In this document: in pieces, positions 32,701-43,482 of the stretch
Position numbering within the stretch: position 1 is the first letter of the stretch
Layout: the number at the start of each line of letters is the position of its first letter
Assembly: GCF_029227915.1 (NCBI RefSeq)
Contig: NC_079883.1
Coordinates: forward strand, 14,074,001-14,138,000
DNA length: 64,000 nucleotides
From: Hydractinia symbiolongicarpus
Taxonomy: Eukaryota; Cnidaria; Hydrozoa; Anthoathecata; Hydractiniidae
Direction: 5' to 3'
Notes under the pieces: generated by a model
Databases searched by the model: none
Seen by the model: the letters and a program-made list of their open reading frames with translations, nothing else
What the model was told of the DNA's origin: nothing
Position numbers and translations under genes: made by a program

Positions 32701-34072
32701 TTAACTCTCCAATCAATCTGCCTTGATTATATCTCTCTTGGCCGTAAATACGAATCCTTATCGATGACTGGTTTATCGCAAGTTGATCGATGTACATGAA
32801 AGAAAACGTTTCGTTGAAAATGGGATTCGATGCTGGTCGAACTTTCGTTTTGAAACGTTGATTTCTATTGGGTAGCAAAACCATGCGTATTTGTATAGCG
32901 GAAGCTCCCCCTCGCGCCTTGGAAGGAACTTCGGCTGCTTTTATGACAGTGACAGCCACTTGTTGTGTCGATATAGAGTAATTAAACTCAAGCAATAGTT
33001 TCCCAGCCTGTCTGGTCATATCATCTTCTGGCCCACTGATACGTATATCAATGGATTCATTGCCAGTCAAATTGGAAGCGCTATCACCTATTGTAAGTTC
33101 TCCACCCGACTGACTCGTCGCCGTCAGATCGTAGCTACTACGTCGAGAACTTCGGCGACTACTTTTGCGGCTTTGCGGGTCTTCGTCAGTCGTTCGACCT
33201 TCTGTTTCGTCGAACTCGTAAAAATTATCTGTAAGTTCTGTGTAGCCGTTTTTAGTTTGTTTTTCTGCTTCGCCATTGCCTGCTTCAATGTTGCAACACA
33301 TGTCGCGTTTCAGAAGTTGATACACGATACAAAGCACTACGATACAGCCACACAACACACATAGGAACACAATTGCCGGTACCGGAACTATAATAATGAT
33401 AAGGAAAATATGTTTACAAACAAATTGGCCGCCATCGTTAATTAGTTCGTGGATTGATTTTTTTTATACTTGTTTTATTATAAGAACAGTTCGGCTGGGG
33501 GATGGTTGCAAAATAAGAACATAAAATCAACAAAGAACGCACAAAAAATGGGAACAAATCTTTTAATGTAGAAATTTTCGCAGAGTTATGATCCTGCGAA
33601 ATCTGTATTAAGTTTAGGTCAAAAAATTTGTAATGTACTGTAAATTTACGAAAAAATTAAAATTTTAAGCTAAATATGTGAATTTTTTTGAATGATTTGC
33701 TACATCAAGAATAGGAATTCCTGATGTACACCATTTGACACCAAATTTACTTCTGAAATTTTTAGAGAATTAAAAAAATATAAAAAAAACTCACAAACAC
33801 AAAACTGTAAAGTTAGATATGAACGGTTAGACTTTTGATATAAAAAGTTGTTTGTTTTTTGCAAGAAATCACTTCCTTTGTTTCAAGAGCCTAAAGAGTT
33901 TACCGCTGAAAATGTAAACAAAGAAATTTATCTATAGCTATAGAGCGCATATACTGATTAAAAATCTAAACAGACAGCAAAGATCGTCGATTGCAGTGTT
34001 TTTTTACCTACAAAGGCGTAAATATAAAAATGAAAAACAAGATTTATTCCTTGAATTTTACTTACAGTCCAT
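29407..34072 (-). CDS. SYT14: Synaptotagmin-14/16-like protein
   Basis: Coding exons 34066-34072 (ATG GAC T), 32612-33387, 31606-31816, then one of two last exons (30349-30668 or 29407-29747). All junctions are GT-AG and the totals give 437 or 444 residues in frame. A single N-terminal membrane helix (PAIVFLCVLCGCIVVLCIVYQLL) is followed by a cytosolic linker rich in S/R and acidic residues, then C2A (LLLEFNYS...VPSKARGGASAIQIRMVLLP) and C2B (PELLVSLCYASLTGRLTVEVLKAS...RAPD). The GGAS loop, TxxRR and KxxVGW motifs match the Syt14/16 group, whose C2 domains do not bind calcium; the usual Ca-binding Asp pairs are absent here too. Likely role: membrane trafficking or phospholipid binding. The 7-nt first coding exon is inferred from frame and splice sites. 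SYT14 versus SYT16 cannot be separated. Confidence 0.85.
30349..30668 (-). CDS. Syt14/16-like alternative last exon a
   Basis: Acceptor TTTAACCTAG ending at 30669, then (D)SYVKIEVLSSRGKRVAKSKTTIRRNM...EYNESFVFQMSEPDLREVTLVFSVIC...KEVVGWFTMG and HWEEM. It has its own stop, so using it excludes exon b. It differs from exon b mainly in the loop after VKI (SSRGKR for NSVGQQ) and in the C-terminal tail (EHKTTHFHPLTSTH). Confidence 0.85.
32003..32068. repeat. (AATG/AATA)n microsatellite
   Basis: Tetranucleotide run within the intron between the C2A and C2B exons of the synaptotagmin-like gene. Confidence 0.9.
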
Positions 34073-35289
34073 TCCCGCTCCGTAGCAGCCAGTAAATCAT
34101 TTAAAAGTTCTTCTTGAAAATATATTTAGTCATATTATTTCAAAAAAAGGTCACAAAAATAGCTTTATTTTCCTCGTACTACTTCAAAAATTCCATAAAT
34201 CCCATCGAAGAAAAATCTTTTCGCAGAGCAATAACAGAGAATATATTTTCTTGTGAATAAATTGCGAACACAAAAGACGGCGAACAAAAGAAACAAAAGG
34301 ATGTTTTTAAACGCAGGGAGCAAAAGTTTTTTGTTGAACTCACAAAACAAAAAAAAAACATCTGTTTCCACTTTTATATCGATTTTTTCCTTTCATATTT
34401 TAATTTTAAAAATATATTGTGTATTCAGTATTTTTCTATTTAACTTTTTAGATACACTCGGTGAGGTCACAAGCCAAATTTGTGTGCGTGTTTTTGTTCA
34501 TTTCTTTCCCATGTCTCATCATTTTCAAAAATTCTTAGATACTAAAACTAACGTCTTTCGTTCTATTTAGAGTCTACAACACAGGAAGATATGCAAAAAA
34601 CATTTGGATTCCATACGTATCACGTAATTTCTGCATTTTTAGGAAACAAAGCCATTCAAAAAGTTTCCAAATTTCATATCTCGCACTCAAAAATTTCTAA
34701 TGCTGACGCGATATTTTTGGTGCGAAGCCACACTTCTACTTACACCCCCATTTATTTTTCCTCAGCCCCCCAGTTTAGGTATCCTCCGCTCCTAATGAGT
34801 TTTAGAGCTGACCCCCAGCTGCATACCAGTTCTATCTTTGCAGTGTCATGACAAATTTAGTACGAAATGATAAAAAATATAAATATCGATTAAAATGAAT
34901 ACCACAGAAACTTTCTGAGAATATATATCCCCAATAATGCTGCAGGGGTTCACACTATGAAATTGATTAAGAAATACTTCAAATAAAGATGATTTTAGTC
35001 TGGAGTTGCCTATAAAAACATTACAAATAGAAAAAATGCCTATATTAGTTGTTGCAGTAATTGTACATTGAAAGTGCAAAAACAAAAATTAAAACAAAAA
35101 TTTCCTTTAATTGGTCATTTCCAAATATAATCTTTTTTAATCTTTGTCGGATAAAAGATAAGAATATTTTGCCTAATTAAGGTATCAATTTTTACGACAC
35201 CCTTGCCTTTGTTTTCTGAGTAGACTTACATGAAAACATGGAGGTATATATTTATACATCGATGATGTAAAGCACGTTTTCAAATTGCC
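34073..35289. other. 5' flank of the synaptotagmin-like gene
   Basis: It should hold the promoter and 5' UTR of the minus-strand gene. No TATA box or other firm signal is recognised; no other gene seen. Confidence 0.4.
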
Positions 35290-35783
35290 TTACCTTAAGT
35301 TAACGCGGTTGAACAAAGTTGTTTTCAAAAATGCATAACGCGAATTTGAGAATATGCGATATCACGATATCAAAGCAAAAATTACGGCAACAGTCTAATT
35401 CACGGCAGTGAAGCGGTCTCCTCTATTACAAGGCGGATTGGAAATCGAAATAAAAGTTTTCGTTGGTTGGAAAGACAATGTTAAAAATTTTAAAATTTTG
35501 GAAGAAGAAGTGCTTTTAGTGAAATCTCTACTTAGATCAGAGTATGAAGATGATTAGAAAAGATCGCTGAAAAAGAGAACACCGCTGAGGTATCGTCCAA
35601 TGAGGAGAAAATAGTATTAATTTGTAAAAAAAGTCTCCAAATTACCAGTGTTTTAATTAACGACTCATGAAATTAACAGTCTTCAAATTACCACTGCTTT
35701 TAATTCACGGTCATTTACTTAACACGAATTTTGAAAAACCGCGTTAATTTTCATGACTTGTGAAATTTCATGAAATAAGGTAA
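35290..35783. mobile_element. Fold-back/MITE-like element (494 bp)
   Basis: Inverted pairs: TTACCTTA (35290-35297) with TAAGGTAA (35776-35783), and TTAACGCGGTT (35300-35310) with AACCGCGTTAA (35737-35747). Inside is a 46-bp direct duplication (AGTCTCCAAATTACCAGTG..., about 35631-35722). No coding sequence. The family is unknown. Confidence 0.5.
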
Positions 35784-36644
35784 CATCCACAGTGCTATTG
35801 CTTTTTGAAAAATTTGAGCGGTTAAATTTTTCAAAACAAACATCCAAACGATGGCTTTAGACGCATTGTTAAACTAAACTAAGTCACGCCCTTGAATAAA
35901 TTTCATTGCTAACGTTATATAGACTTTCTTCACTTTCAAGGATTTGTTTTTATTTTTCGTGTATACAATATATAAATCTATTTGGATTATGCCCAAAACC
36001 TAGTCGAGACTTACTGGACAGTTCGACAAGTAAAAAAAAAACAGAACGCAATATTCATAATGGAATTGATTTTCAATGTTTCTAAATCTCTACAAACAAC
36101 AACGTAAACAACGCCTCCTATGTCATTTTTCGCGCCCGTCAACAATAAAAGATGGATAGATATTTTAAGAAGCCCTGGGGACAAGACTGATAGCAGTATG
36201 AATCTAGCTATTAAACAGGCCTTTTTATGCAGATCTTTAGGAACAGGATATTTCGAAGTTTTTTGGGGAGTTGAGAATAGAGTGTTTGGATTCGGGAAAT
36301 CAATAAAATCTGTCAGGCATTTGCCTTGCATTTACCTAAACAGGTCAGTCAAATACACTTTTACTGTTTTTTTTTGTTTGGTTTCTTTGCTTTTTATTTG
36401 ACAGCCTGTCAGAAAAACCAGATGAATATTTGAAAAGTTATCTGGACTACTGCGTTTCTTTTAAAAATTTGGACGTAAAACTATTTGTTGAATTTCCGCG
36501 CCCGAAGGCGTAGGAAATTCTTTAAAACCGTCGTTTTTTTCTTTTGGAGCATTTTTTGAGAAAAAATCGACCCTGGGATTACACGTTCCTCCGTCACAGA
36601 TGTAAACTTTGTACCCAAGCTCCCTAACTACTGGGAACTCATCT

Positions 36645-37430
36645 AAATGACGTTTCAGGACAAAATTAGTATTTGTTTTCGACAAAATTTGGCACAGTTA
36701 ACAAAAAAAGTATGCTGAACATAATGGTGACATAATAATTTTGATTTTTTGCCACCTTAAATGTCATTTTAGGACAAAATTGGTCCAAAAATTAAAACTA
36801 CTTCATTTTCAACAAAAATTGGCAAAGTTAACAAAAAAAGTATGCTGAACATAATGGTGACATCGAAATTTTGATTTTTGTCACCTAAATGCCATTTTAG
36901 GCCAAAATTGATCCAAAAATTAAAACCACTTCATTTTTGGCTAAATCTGGCACAGTTGACAAATAAAGTATGCTGAATATGATGGTGACATAATAATTTT
37001 GATTTTTTGCCACCTTAAATGTCATTTTAGGACAAAATTTGTCCAAAAATTAAAACTACTTCATTTTCAACAAAAATTGGCAAAGTTAACAAAAAAAGTA
37101 TGCTGAACATAATGGTGACATCGAAATTTTGATTTTTGTCACCTAAATGCCATTTTAGGCCAAAATTGATCCAAAAATTAAAACCACTTCATTTTTGGCT
37201 AAATCTGGCACAGTTAACAAATAAAGTATGCTGAATATGATGGTGACATCAAAATTTTGGTTTTTTGCCACCTTAAATGTCATTTTAGGCCAAGATTTAA
37301 CCAAAAATTAAAACTGCTTTATTTTCGACAAAATTTGGCACAGTTAATAAAAAAAGTATGCTGAAAATGATGGTCACAGCAAAATTTTGATTTTTTGTCA
37401 ACTAAATGCCGTTTAAGACCATAAACGTTT
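36645..37430. repeat. 129-bp satellite with dimeric higher-order unit
   Basis: The word TATGCTGAA recurs at 36711, 36841, 36969, 37099, 37227 and 37357, so spacings alternate 130/128/130/128/130. Copies two units apart are nearly identical while neighbours differ, so the real repeat is a 258-bp dimer. Shared parts include GGTGACAT, TTTTGATTTTT and CACCTNAATGNCATTTTAGG. Confidence 0.92.
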
Positions 37431-38740
37431 CAATCGTAAGACTTTCAACCAAGCAATTTATTTTAAAATGTGAGTTTATTATGACACGTTTCGTTTTGTT
37501 TGCGTTTGTTGTAAGATATAATGTCACTTGTGTGCTTTATCTTCAGAGGTTCATGCACCAAACCTCTTCGAATGTTTGGCACAATAACACAACGAATTAG
37601 CAGGTTTTCATCAAATATTTTGGTAGCGAGTGGAAATTCTTAGAGCCCCCAGGGCTTCTTGTTAAAATTAACAACTTTCGATTTACAATATGGTATTTTT
37701 ATGCGGCAATTACGCCCTTAATAAGCAAAACGTGAATTCCGGGGCTAAAATTATGTTGTAAATATTGGCGCACACGCGTAAAAAACGTACCATGTTGTTA
37801 ATCAAAAATCGTTTCAATCGTGCTAGCCATCACTTAAAAAGCTTGAAGAATTTTGGCAGTGTTTAATGTTGCTTTTTCCATACCCCATCTTTTAAAACAT
37901 ATCGAGAAAATCGCGATTAAATTTAATACTAATGTGTTTAAATCCGAAAGGCGAATAAGCACAGAGGCAAAATAAATACTGTTTTTATTAATGTACGATA
38001 CAAATGAACAGATATTAAATTTTTAATTCATAAAAACTAAATTTGCCTAAATTTTAAAAAACACTACCCCTTGACGAGTTTCAGGTACTTTTTACGCCCT
38101 CCAGAAACGCCTTCGATTTTTTAAAGGATGGTATCTTTGGCGTTACTAATCTAAAATTGAAATTCTTTTCTCATAAATTAAAAAAATATGGTCATTTAAA
38201 AAAATAATAAAAAATTAATATCCGACTTTAGACGGAGCATTACGCATGGTGACCAAATTTTTCCCCGACTAAGCCAAACCCCGTTTTTTCCCCGATAAAT
38301 ATATTCCGTGGCTTAATTATGGCCGTACCGATGCCAGAAAAGATACAAAATGGCCTGGGGACGAGGTTGTGCATTTCAATTACTATTTCGCATTCAAAAT
38401 CAAAGTTAATTCTTTGGGACGGGTGAACAAAAGGGACGATGGTTGGGTATAAGATCAATAGCATATATTGTAATATGTTAATAAATAAATTTATAAATAA
38501 AACTGTAAATTGTTGCAAACCTCAATAACAATCGTAATAAAAATGGATCTACTCTCAAACTATCCTACTGTTTAAACATAAAACACCTCTTCGTATTGAG
38601 AAGGACTATCAAATGATCAAAACAAATTATCCGGTCTTCTCCCACAAACTCACAATGTGAAAGAAGAGAAGATTCTAACATGGTAACAACTTGATACCTA
38701 AGCTCGTCTGCTGTGGTATCCACTGATCACTGGGCTTCTC
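37431..38740. other. Intergenic before LINE-B
   Basis: No gene seen. The motif CCTGGGGACGAGG at 38354-38366 recurs elsewhere in the window (see findings). Confidence 0.4.
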
Positions 38741-38920
38741 TTGTGTTCCGTACCTAATATCCATGTGGTGACAGGCCATAATAAGGTCACATTACAAAGC
38801 CGACGGTTGTCGAGAGCGGACGTGTTTTTAACTACTGCAGAAGTGGGAATTTACATTTTGATATTTTATTTAAATTTTACTATTTTACTTAATACTTACT
38901 CAATACTTATATTTACAAAT

Positions 38921-39727
38921 ATGGAATGTAATCAAGTGAACATAATTTCTGTGGAAATGGTGCGTGATATTTTTACAACAATGTTTCAAAAGCAACAGCA
39001 GGATATTGTTCAGTTAATTAGCAGTAATCTGAAGATCACAAACGAACAGATTGGTGAATTAGACAAAAAACTGAAAGAAATTGCATCATCATATGAAGCT
39101 ATCCAAGAAGAAAATAGGACATTAAAAAATAATCTTTTTGGAGCAATTGAAAAAATTAAAGCCTTAGAAAAGGACAAAAGAGATATAGAGGAAAGCCTGA
39201 CAGTGACACAAAGTTTGAATGAGGAAAGTTTTAAAAAAATGGAAGCTGGCTTACTTGAACAGACAACGAATCGTAAAGAACAATTGAGTATTTATGAGGA
39301 AAAACTACGACACTTAGAGGATAGACAAAGAAGAAACAATTTACGTATTGATGGGTTGGAAGAAAGCGAGTCGGAGAGTTGGGACGATACTGAAAAGAAA
39401 GTGGTCAATTTATTCGAACACAAATTAGGATTGTCGAATGTGCACGTAGAGAGAGCACACCGCACAGGAGAGAAAAGCAATGGGAAAAAGCGTACTATCG
39501 TACTTAAACTGTTGGACTATAAGGATAAAGTTAATATTTTAAACAACTCGAAGAAACTAAAAGGCACCGGAATATATGTAAATGAGGATTACTCCACTTC
39601 GACGAATCAGATTAGGGCGAATCTCTTCAAGGAAATGAAGATTCATAGAGAAAATGGTAAATATGCTATCGTTCTTTATGATCGTCTTGTTGTTAGGGAG
39701 TTTAAGAAACCGAAAAACATTGTTTAA
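38921..39727 (+). CDS. LINE-B ORF1 protein (coiled coil, RRM-like)
   Basis: 268 residues from the ATG at 38921; the frame is open upstream but this is the first ATG with good context after the leader. A long coiled coil covers residues ~20-145 (IGELDKKLKEIASSYEAIQE..., LRHLEDRQRRNNLRIDGL). An RRM-like part follows (WDDTEKKVVNLFEHKLGL, VERAHRTGEKSN, RTIVLKLLDYKDK), then a C-terminal domain (GIYVNEDYSTSTNQIR). This is the transposase-22/L1-ORF1 type nucleic-acid chaperone that coats the element RNA as a trimer. Confidence 0.85.
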   Translation: MECNQVNIISVEMVRDIFTTMFQKQQQDIVQLISSNLKITNEQIGELDKKLKEIASSYEAIQEENRTLKNNLFGAIEKIKALEKDKRDIEESLTVTQSLNEESFKKMEAGLLEQTTNRKEQLSIYEEKLRHLEDRQRRNNLRIDGLEESESESWDDTEKKVVNLFEHKLGLSNVHVERAHRTGEKSNGKKRTIVLKLLDYKDKVNILNNSKKLKGTGIYVNEDYSTSTNQIRANLFKEMKIHRENGKYAIVLYDRLVVREFKKPKNIV

Positions 39728-39781
39728 CGCTTTCTTATTTACACGATTTATATTTTCTTTTTAATTATCTTTTCTACTACA

Positions 39782-42700
39782 ATGACGGAAACAAATTTTG
39801 AAAATTTGGAATTTCATCCATTCCAAACCAACGAAACCTTACTATTAAACGATGAAAATGACCCAGACTTAAATTTTTATAACTGTACATTGTCCAAGAA
39901 CACTAATACAAAATATTATTCTCCAAATTCAGACAATATTTTTGCACATGCAAGAAATTATTCCTTTTCTATACTACATCTCAACATTAGAAGCATGCAA
40001 AAGAATTTTGAGAGTTTTAAACAGTTTCTCCACACTCTGAATTTTCGTTTTAAAATAATTTGTCTCACTGAAACTTGGTGTCGTGATGAAGCCATAAAAA
40101 ACAATTCAAATTTTCAATTGTGTAATTACTCGGTGATTCATCAAATTAGAAACTCTAACAAGGCGGGTGGTGGCGTGTGTGTGTTTATTCATAATTCTCT
40201 ATTGTATAAAAAAAGAACAGAGCTATGTGTGAATAATAACGATTGTGAGTCATTAAGTGTAGAAATACTGAACAAAACCACAACGAACATCATAGTGAGC
40301 GTAATATACAGGCAACCTGCAGGATCAATTGATAATTTTAAAACGTTAATTGAACCTATTATATTGATCAATAAAAACACCAGCAAAGCAGTATACCTCG
40401 TGGGGGATCTTAACCTCAATACACTTGATTACGAAACAAACAAAAACATCCAGTGTTTCTTCAACTTTATATTTCAAAGTGGGTATATTCCTCTCATAAA
40501 TAAACCAACCCGGGTAACTAAACAAAACGCTACAGTAATTGATCACATCATAACAAATTCATTTTGCGACAAAGAACTACATTCGGGTATTATCAAAACA
40601 GACATCTCTGATCATTTTCCCATCTTTATCACGTCCAATACAAACTTTGATAAACAGTCAAACCATGTAAAAATAAAAACGCGAAAAATAAATGAAAATA
40701 CAATAACGTTATTTAAGTATTTATTGGCTAAGGTAAAATGGGACGACGTGGTAAAAGGGAAAGATGCAAATGACGCATATGATAGCTTTCTGAAAATTTT
40801 TTTGGAAGCTTATGATGCGGCATTTCCAGAAGAAATTAAGTTTATTAAGACCAAAACATTCTTTAATCCCTGGATGACTAGGGGCCTCCAAAAATCTTCC
40901 CGAAGAAAACAAAAACTATATGAAAAGTATTTAAGAAAGAAAACCTACGGGAATGAAACACTGTACAAAAATTATAAAAACCTTTTTGAATTGATAAAAA
41001 AGCGTGCTAAGAATTTTTACTTCAATGAACAAATTAATAAATACAAACATAATGCAAGAAAAACATGGAATATCATCAAGGAAGTGATTGGTAAAATAAA
41101 AATTAGAAGTAATAATTTTCCTTCAAAACTTGTAAACGACGAAAATGAAATTGAAGAACCATCTTTGATAGCTGAAGAATTTAACAATTTTTTCACTAAA
41201 GTGGGGCCGACCCTGGCGTCGAAAATAGGTCACAGTACAAAATCCTTTAAATCGTATTTGTCATATTATGATAATGAAATAGAGAAAAAAGAGCTAAGTG
41301 AGGAGGAACTAGAAGCAGCATTTCATTCTTTGCAAATCAACAAAAGTCCTGGCTTTGATCAAATCAGCAGCAATGTCTTAAAGAACTGTTTCAATGAACT
41401 AAAATCTCCACTACTGCATATATTTAATTCATCTCTAATTACAGGCATTGTTCCTAAAAAGTTAAAAATAGCTAGAGTTGTCCCAGTCTTTAAAGCAGGA
41501 GAGGTTTGTAAAGTATCTAACTACAGACCAATTTCAATACTCCCTTGCTTCTCGAAGATTTTAGAGAGAATCATGTACAACAGGGTTTATTCTTTCTTGA
41601 ACAATAACGATATTTTGTATAATAAGCAATTTGGATTTCAAGCAGGTCATTCAACTGATCACGCAATCATTCAGTTGAGTCAGGAAATATTTCAAGCCTT
41701 TGATGAGAATAAATTTACAATTGGGGTCTTTATTGATCTCAGTAAGGCATTCGATACAGTCAACCATGAGATTCTATTAGAAAAACTAAAAAATTATGGC
41801 ATAAGAAATACATATCTCGCATGGTTCAATAACTACCTCTTCGAAAGAAAACAATATATTTCTTATGACGAAGGAAATACTAACTACAGGATTATAACAT
41901 GTGGAGTACCTCAAGGGTCAATTTTAGGGCCACTGTTGTTTCTTATTTATATCAATGATATATTTAGAGCATCTAGTGTCTTAAATTCAATTTTATTTGC
42001 TGATGATACAAATTTATTCTTTACTCATAAAGATATAAACGTACTTTTTGAAACCACTAACCTAGAATTGGCTAAATTGGCTGATTGGTTTAAAGCGAAT
42101 AAATTATCCCTTAACACTTCAAAAACTAGATATACCTTTTTTCACAAACTTAGTAAAAAAGATAAAATACCTCTTAGGTTACCTGGATTAGTTATTGATC
42201 ATGTAAACATAAGAAGAGAATATTCAATGAAATTTCTTGGAGTTCTCCTAGACGAAAATTTAACTTGGAGAGAACATATTAAATTAGTGGAAAACAAAGT
42301 TTCCAAAAGCTTAGGAATCTTATATAAAGCCAGTTTCGCTTTGAATAAGAACTGCTTAAGAAGCATATATTTTTCCTTCATACACTGCTATTTAAACTAT
42401 GCAAACATTGCATGGGGTAGCACTAATATAACAAAATTAAAAAAACTGCACATTCAGCAAAAACATGCCAGTAGGATTATATTACGACAGAACAAATGTT
42501 CCCATTCTAGACCATTGCTAAAAGAACTGGGTATTCTTAATGTATGTCAGCTAAACATTTTTCAAGTCCTTATTTTCATGTATAAGATTAAAAATTTAAT
42601 AGCACCAAATATATTCATTACATTATTTAAGAAAGTTCAACATAAATATCCAACTAGATTTTCAGGTGATAATTTCCTTCGGCCAAAAATCATATCTAAT

Positions 42701-42850
42701 GTAACAAAATTTTCAATATCAAACCGAGGCCCAAAACTCTGGAGCATGCTTCTAAACGATGAGATAAAAAGCATTCCATCTACAAAACAATTTAAAATTG
42801 CACTAAGAAATCAGCTGTTACGAAGTAATAACGAACAAGTCTTCTTCTGA
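39782..42850 (+). CDS. LINE-B ORF2 endonuclease/reverse transcriptase
   Basis: 1022 residues. The APE-type endonuclease (~60-280) shows LHLNIRS (Asn), LTETW (Glu), YRQP, VGDLNLN (Asp/Asn), ATVIDHI and SDHFPI (His), so all catalytic motifs are kept. A linker and then RT (~530-800) follow: KSPGFDQISSNVLK, NYRPISILPCFSKILER, FQAGHSTDHA, FIDLSKAFDTVNHEILL, CGVPQGSILGPLLFLIYIND, active-site FADDT and LGVLLDENLTWREH. The C-terminal domain ends SNRGPKLWSMLLNDEIKSIPSTKQFK. It would nick the target and prime cDNA from the poly(A) end. No lesion seen, so it is a candidate active element. Confidence 0.92.
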   Translation: MTETNFENLEFHPFQTNETLLLNDENDPDLNFYNCTLSKNTNTKYYSPNSDNIFAHARNYSFSILHLNIRSMQKNFESFKQFLHTLNFRFKIICLTETWCRDEAIKNNSNFQLCNYSVIHQIRNSNKAGGGVCVFIHNSLLYKKRTELCVNNNDCESLSVEILNKTTTNIIVSVIYRQPAGSIDNFKTLIEPIILINKNTSKAVYLVGDLNLNTLDYETNKNIQCFFNFIFQSGYIPLINKPTRVTKQNATVIDHIITNSFCDKELHSGIIKTDISDHFPIFITSNTNFDKQSNHVKIKTRKINENTITLFKYLLAKVKWDDVVKGKDANDAYDSFLKIFLEAYDAAFPEEIKFIKTKTFFNPWMTRGLQKSSRRKQKLYEKYLRKKTYGNETLYKNYKNLFELIKKRAKNFYFNEQINKYKHNARKTWNIIKEVIGKIKIRSNNFPSKLVNDENEIEEPSLIAEEFNNFFTKVGPTLASKIGHSTKSFKSYLSYYDNEIEKKELSEEELEAAFHSLQINKSPGFDQISSNVLKNCFNELKSPLLHIFNSSLITGIVPKKLKIARVVPVFKAGEVCKVSNYRPISILPCFSKILERIMYNRVYSFLNNNDILYNKQFGFQAGHSTDHAIIQLSQEIFQAFDENKFTIGVFIDLSKAFDTVNHEILLEKLKNYGIRNTYLAWFNNYLFERKQYISYDEGNTNYRIITCGVPQGSILGPLLFLIYINDIFRASSVLNSILFADDTNLFFTHKDINVLFETTNLELAKLADWFKANKLSLNTSKTRYTFFHKLSKKDKIPLRLPGLVIDHVNIRREYSMKFLGVLLDENLTWREHIKLVENKVSKSLGILYKASFALNKNCLRSIYFSFIHCYLNYANIAWGSTNITKLKKLHIQQKHASRIILRQNKCSHSRPLLKELGILNVCQLNIFQVLIFMYKIKNLIAPNIFITLFKKVQHKYPTRFSGDNFLRPKIISNVTKFSISNRGPKLWSMLLNDEIKSIPSTKQFKIALRNQLLRSNNEQVFF

Positions 42851-43155
42851 AACAACACTACGTGTGATAATTAAACGCTTTCTTTTATTTAACATAACAT
42901 TTAATATTTTATTAAGTTTTTAATTATCAATTTTTATTTGACGCTCTTTTTAATGACGGCTATGTAAGGTGTGAGATGATAAGACTGCATAGTCTTCTAC
43001 TTACTCCTGCCATTTTATTCTACGTACGTGATACAGTTATGTATATATATATGTATATATATATATCCTAATGTAGAAATTTATGCCTGTACTTATGTGT
43101 ATGTAGAACTTGTATCTGTAATTTTGAAATAGTTGTATGTAAATTTCTTTTGGCG

Positions 43156-43199
<44 letters not shown>
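43156..43199 (+). repeat. Poly(A) tail of LINE-B
   Basis: 44 uninterrupted A residues marking the 3' end of the LINE. A long pure tail points to recent insertion, although assembly of such runs is unreliable. Confidence 0.9.
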
Positions 43200-43201
<2 letters not shown>

Positions 43202-43363
43202 TCAAAATAAATGATACGGGGAGGCAAATGTGGACGGTCTAGAGAGTATAAAAATGCGAACCCCCATCTAAAGCAGCTTAAAGCATTCAATCAGAATCTT
43301 TAAACTCGTAGTGGTGACTTATTTATGTAAACCTGTTGATATTTTGTAAAGACATTACGACAT

Positions 43364-43482
43364 CCTGTCCCCAGGGTTTGTTGCATAATGTCAAAGCTGC
43401 TAGAGCGTACTTGACGGCTAACAAAAAGTTTCATCGCCGCCCGGTCTCGATGTCAGGAAGGCAAAAAACCCTGGAAACGAGG
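43364..43482. mobile_element. Short MITE-like element (119 bp)
   Basis: The left end CCTGTCCCCAGGGTTT and the reverse complement of the right end, CCTCGTTTCCAGGGTTT, match over ~16 bp with a few differences. The inner sequence is non-coding. The same end motif is found singly at several other places in the window. Confidence 0.5.

Larger units (their letters stand above)
38741..43199 (+). mobile_element. LINE-B, full-length non-LTR retrotransposon
   Basis: A 5' UTR (start approximate), ORF1 (38921-39727), a 54-bp gap, ORF2 (39782-42850), a 305-bp 3' UTR with a TA-rich run at ~43035-43066, and a pure A tail (43156-43199). Both ORFs are uninterrupted. No clear target duplication was found flanking it, so the exact 5' end is unknown. 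The layout and motifs fit the jockey/CR1/L2 group. Confidence 0.9.

Noticed and set aside
36120-36401. 94-codon open frame on the plus strand
   Set aside because: No family recognised, ends in a T-rich stretch, no splice partners or conserved motif. Treated as chance.
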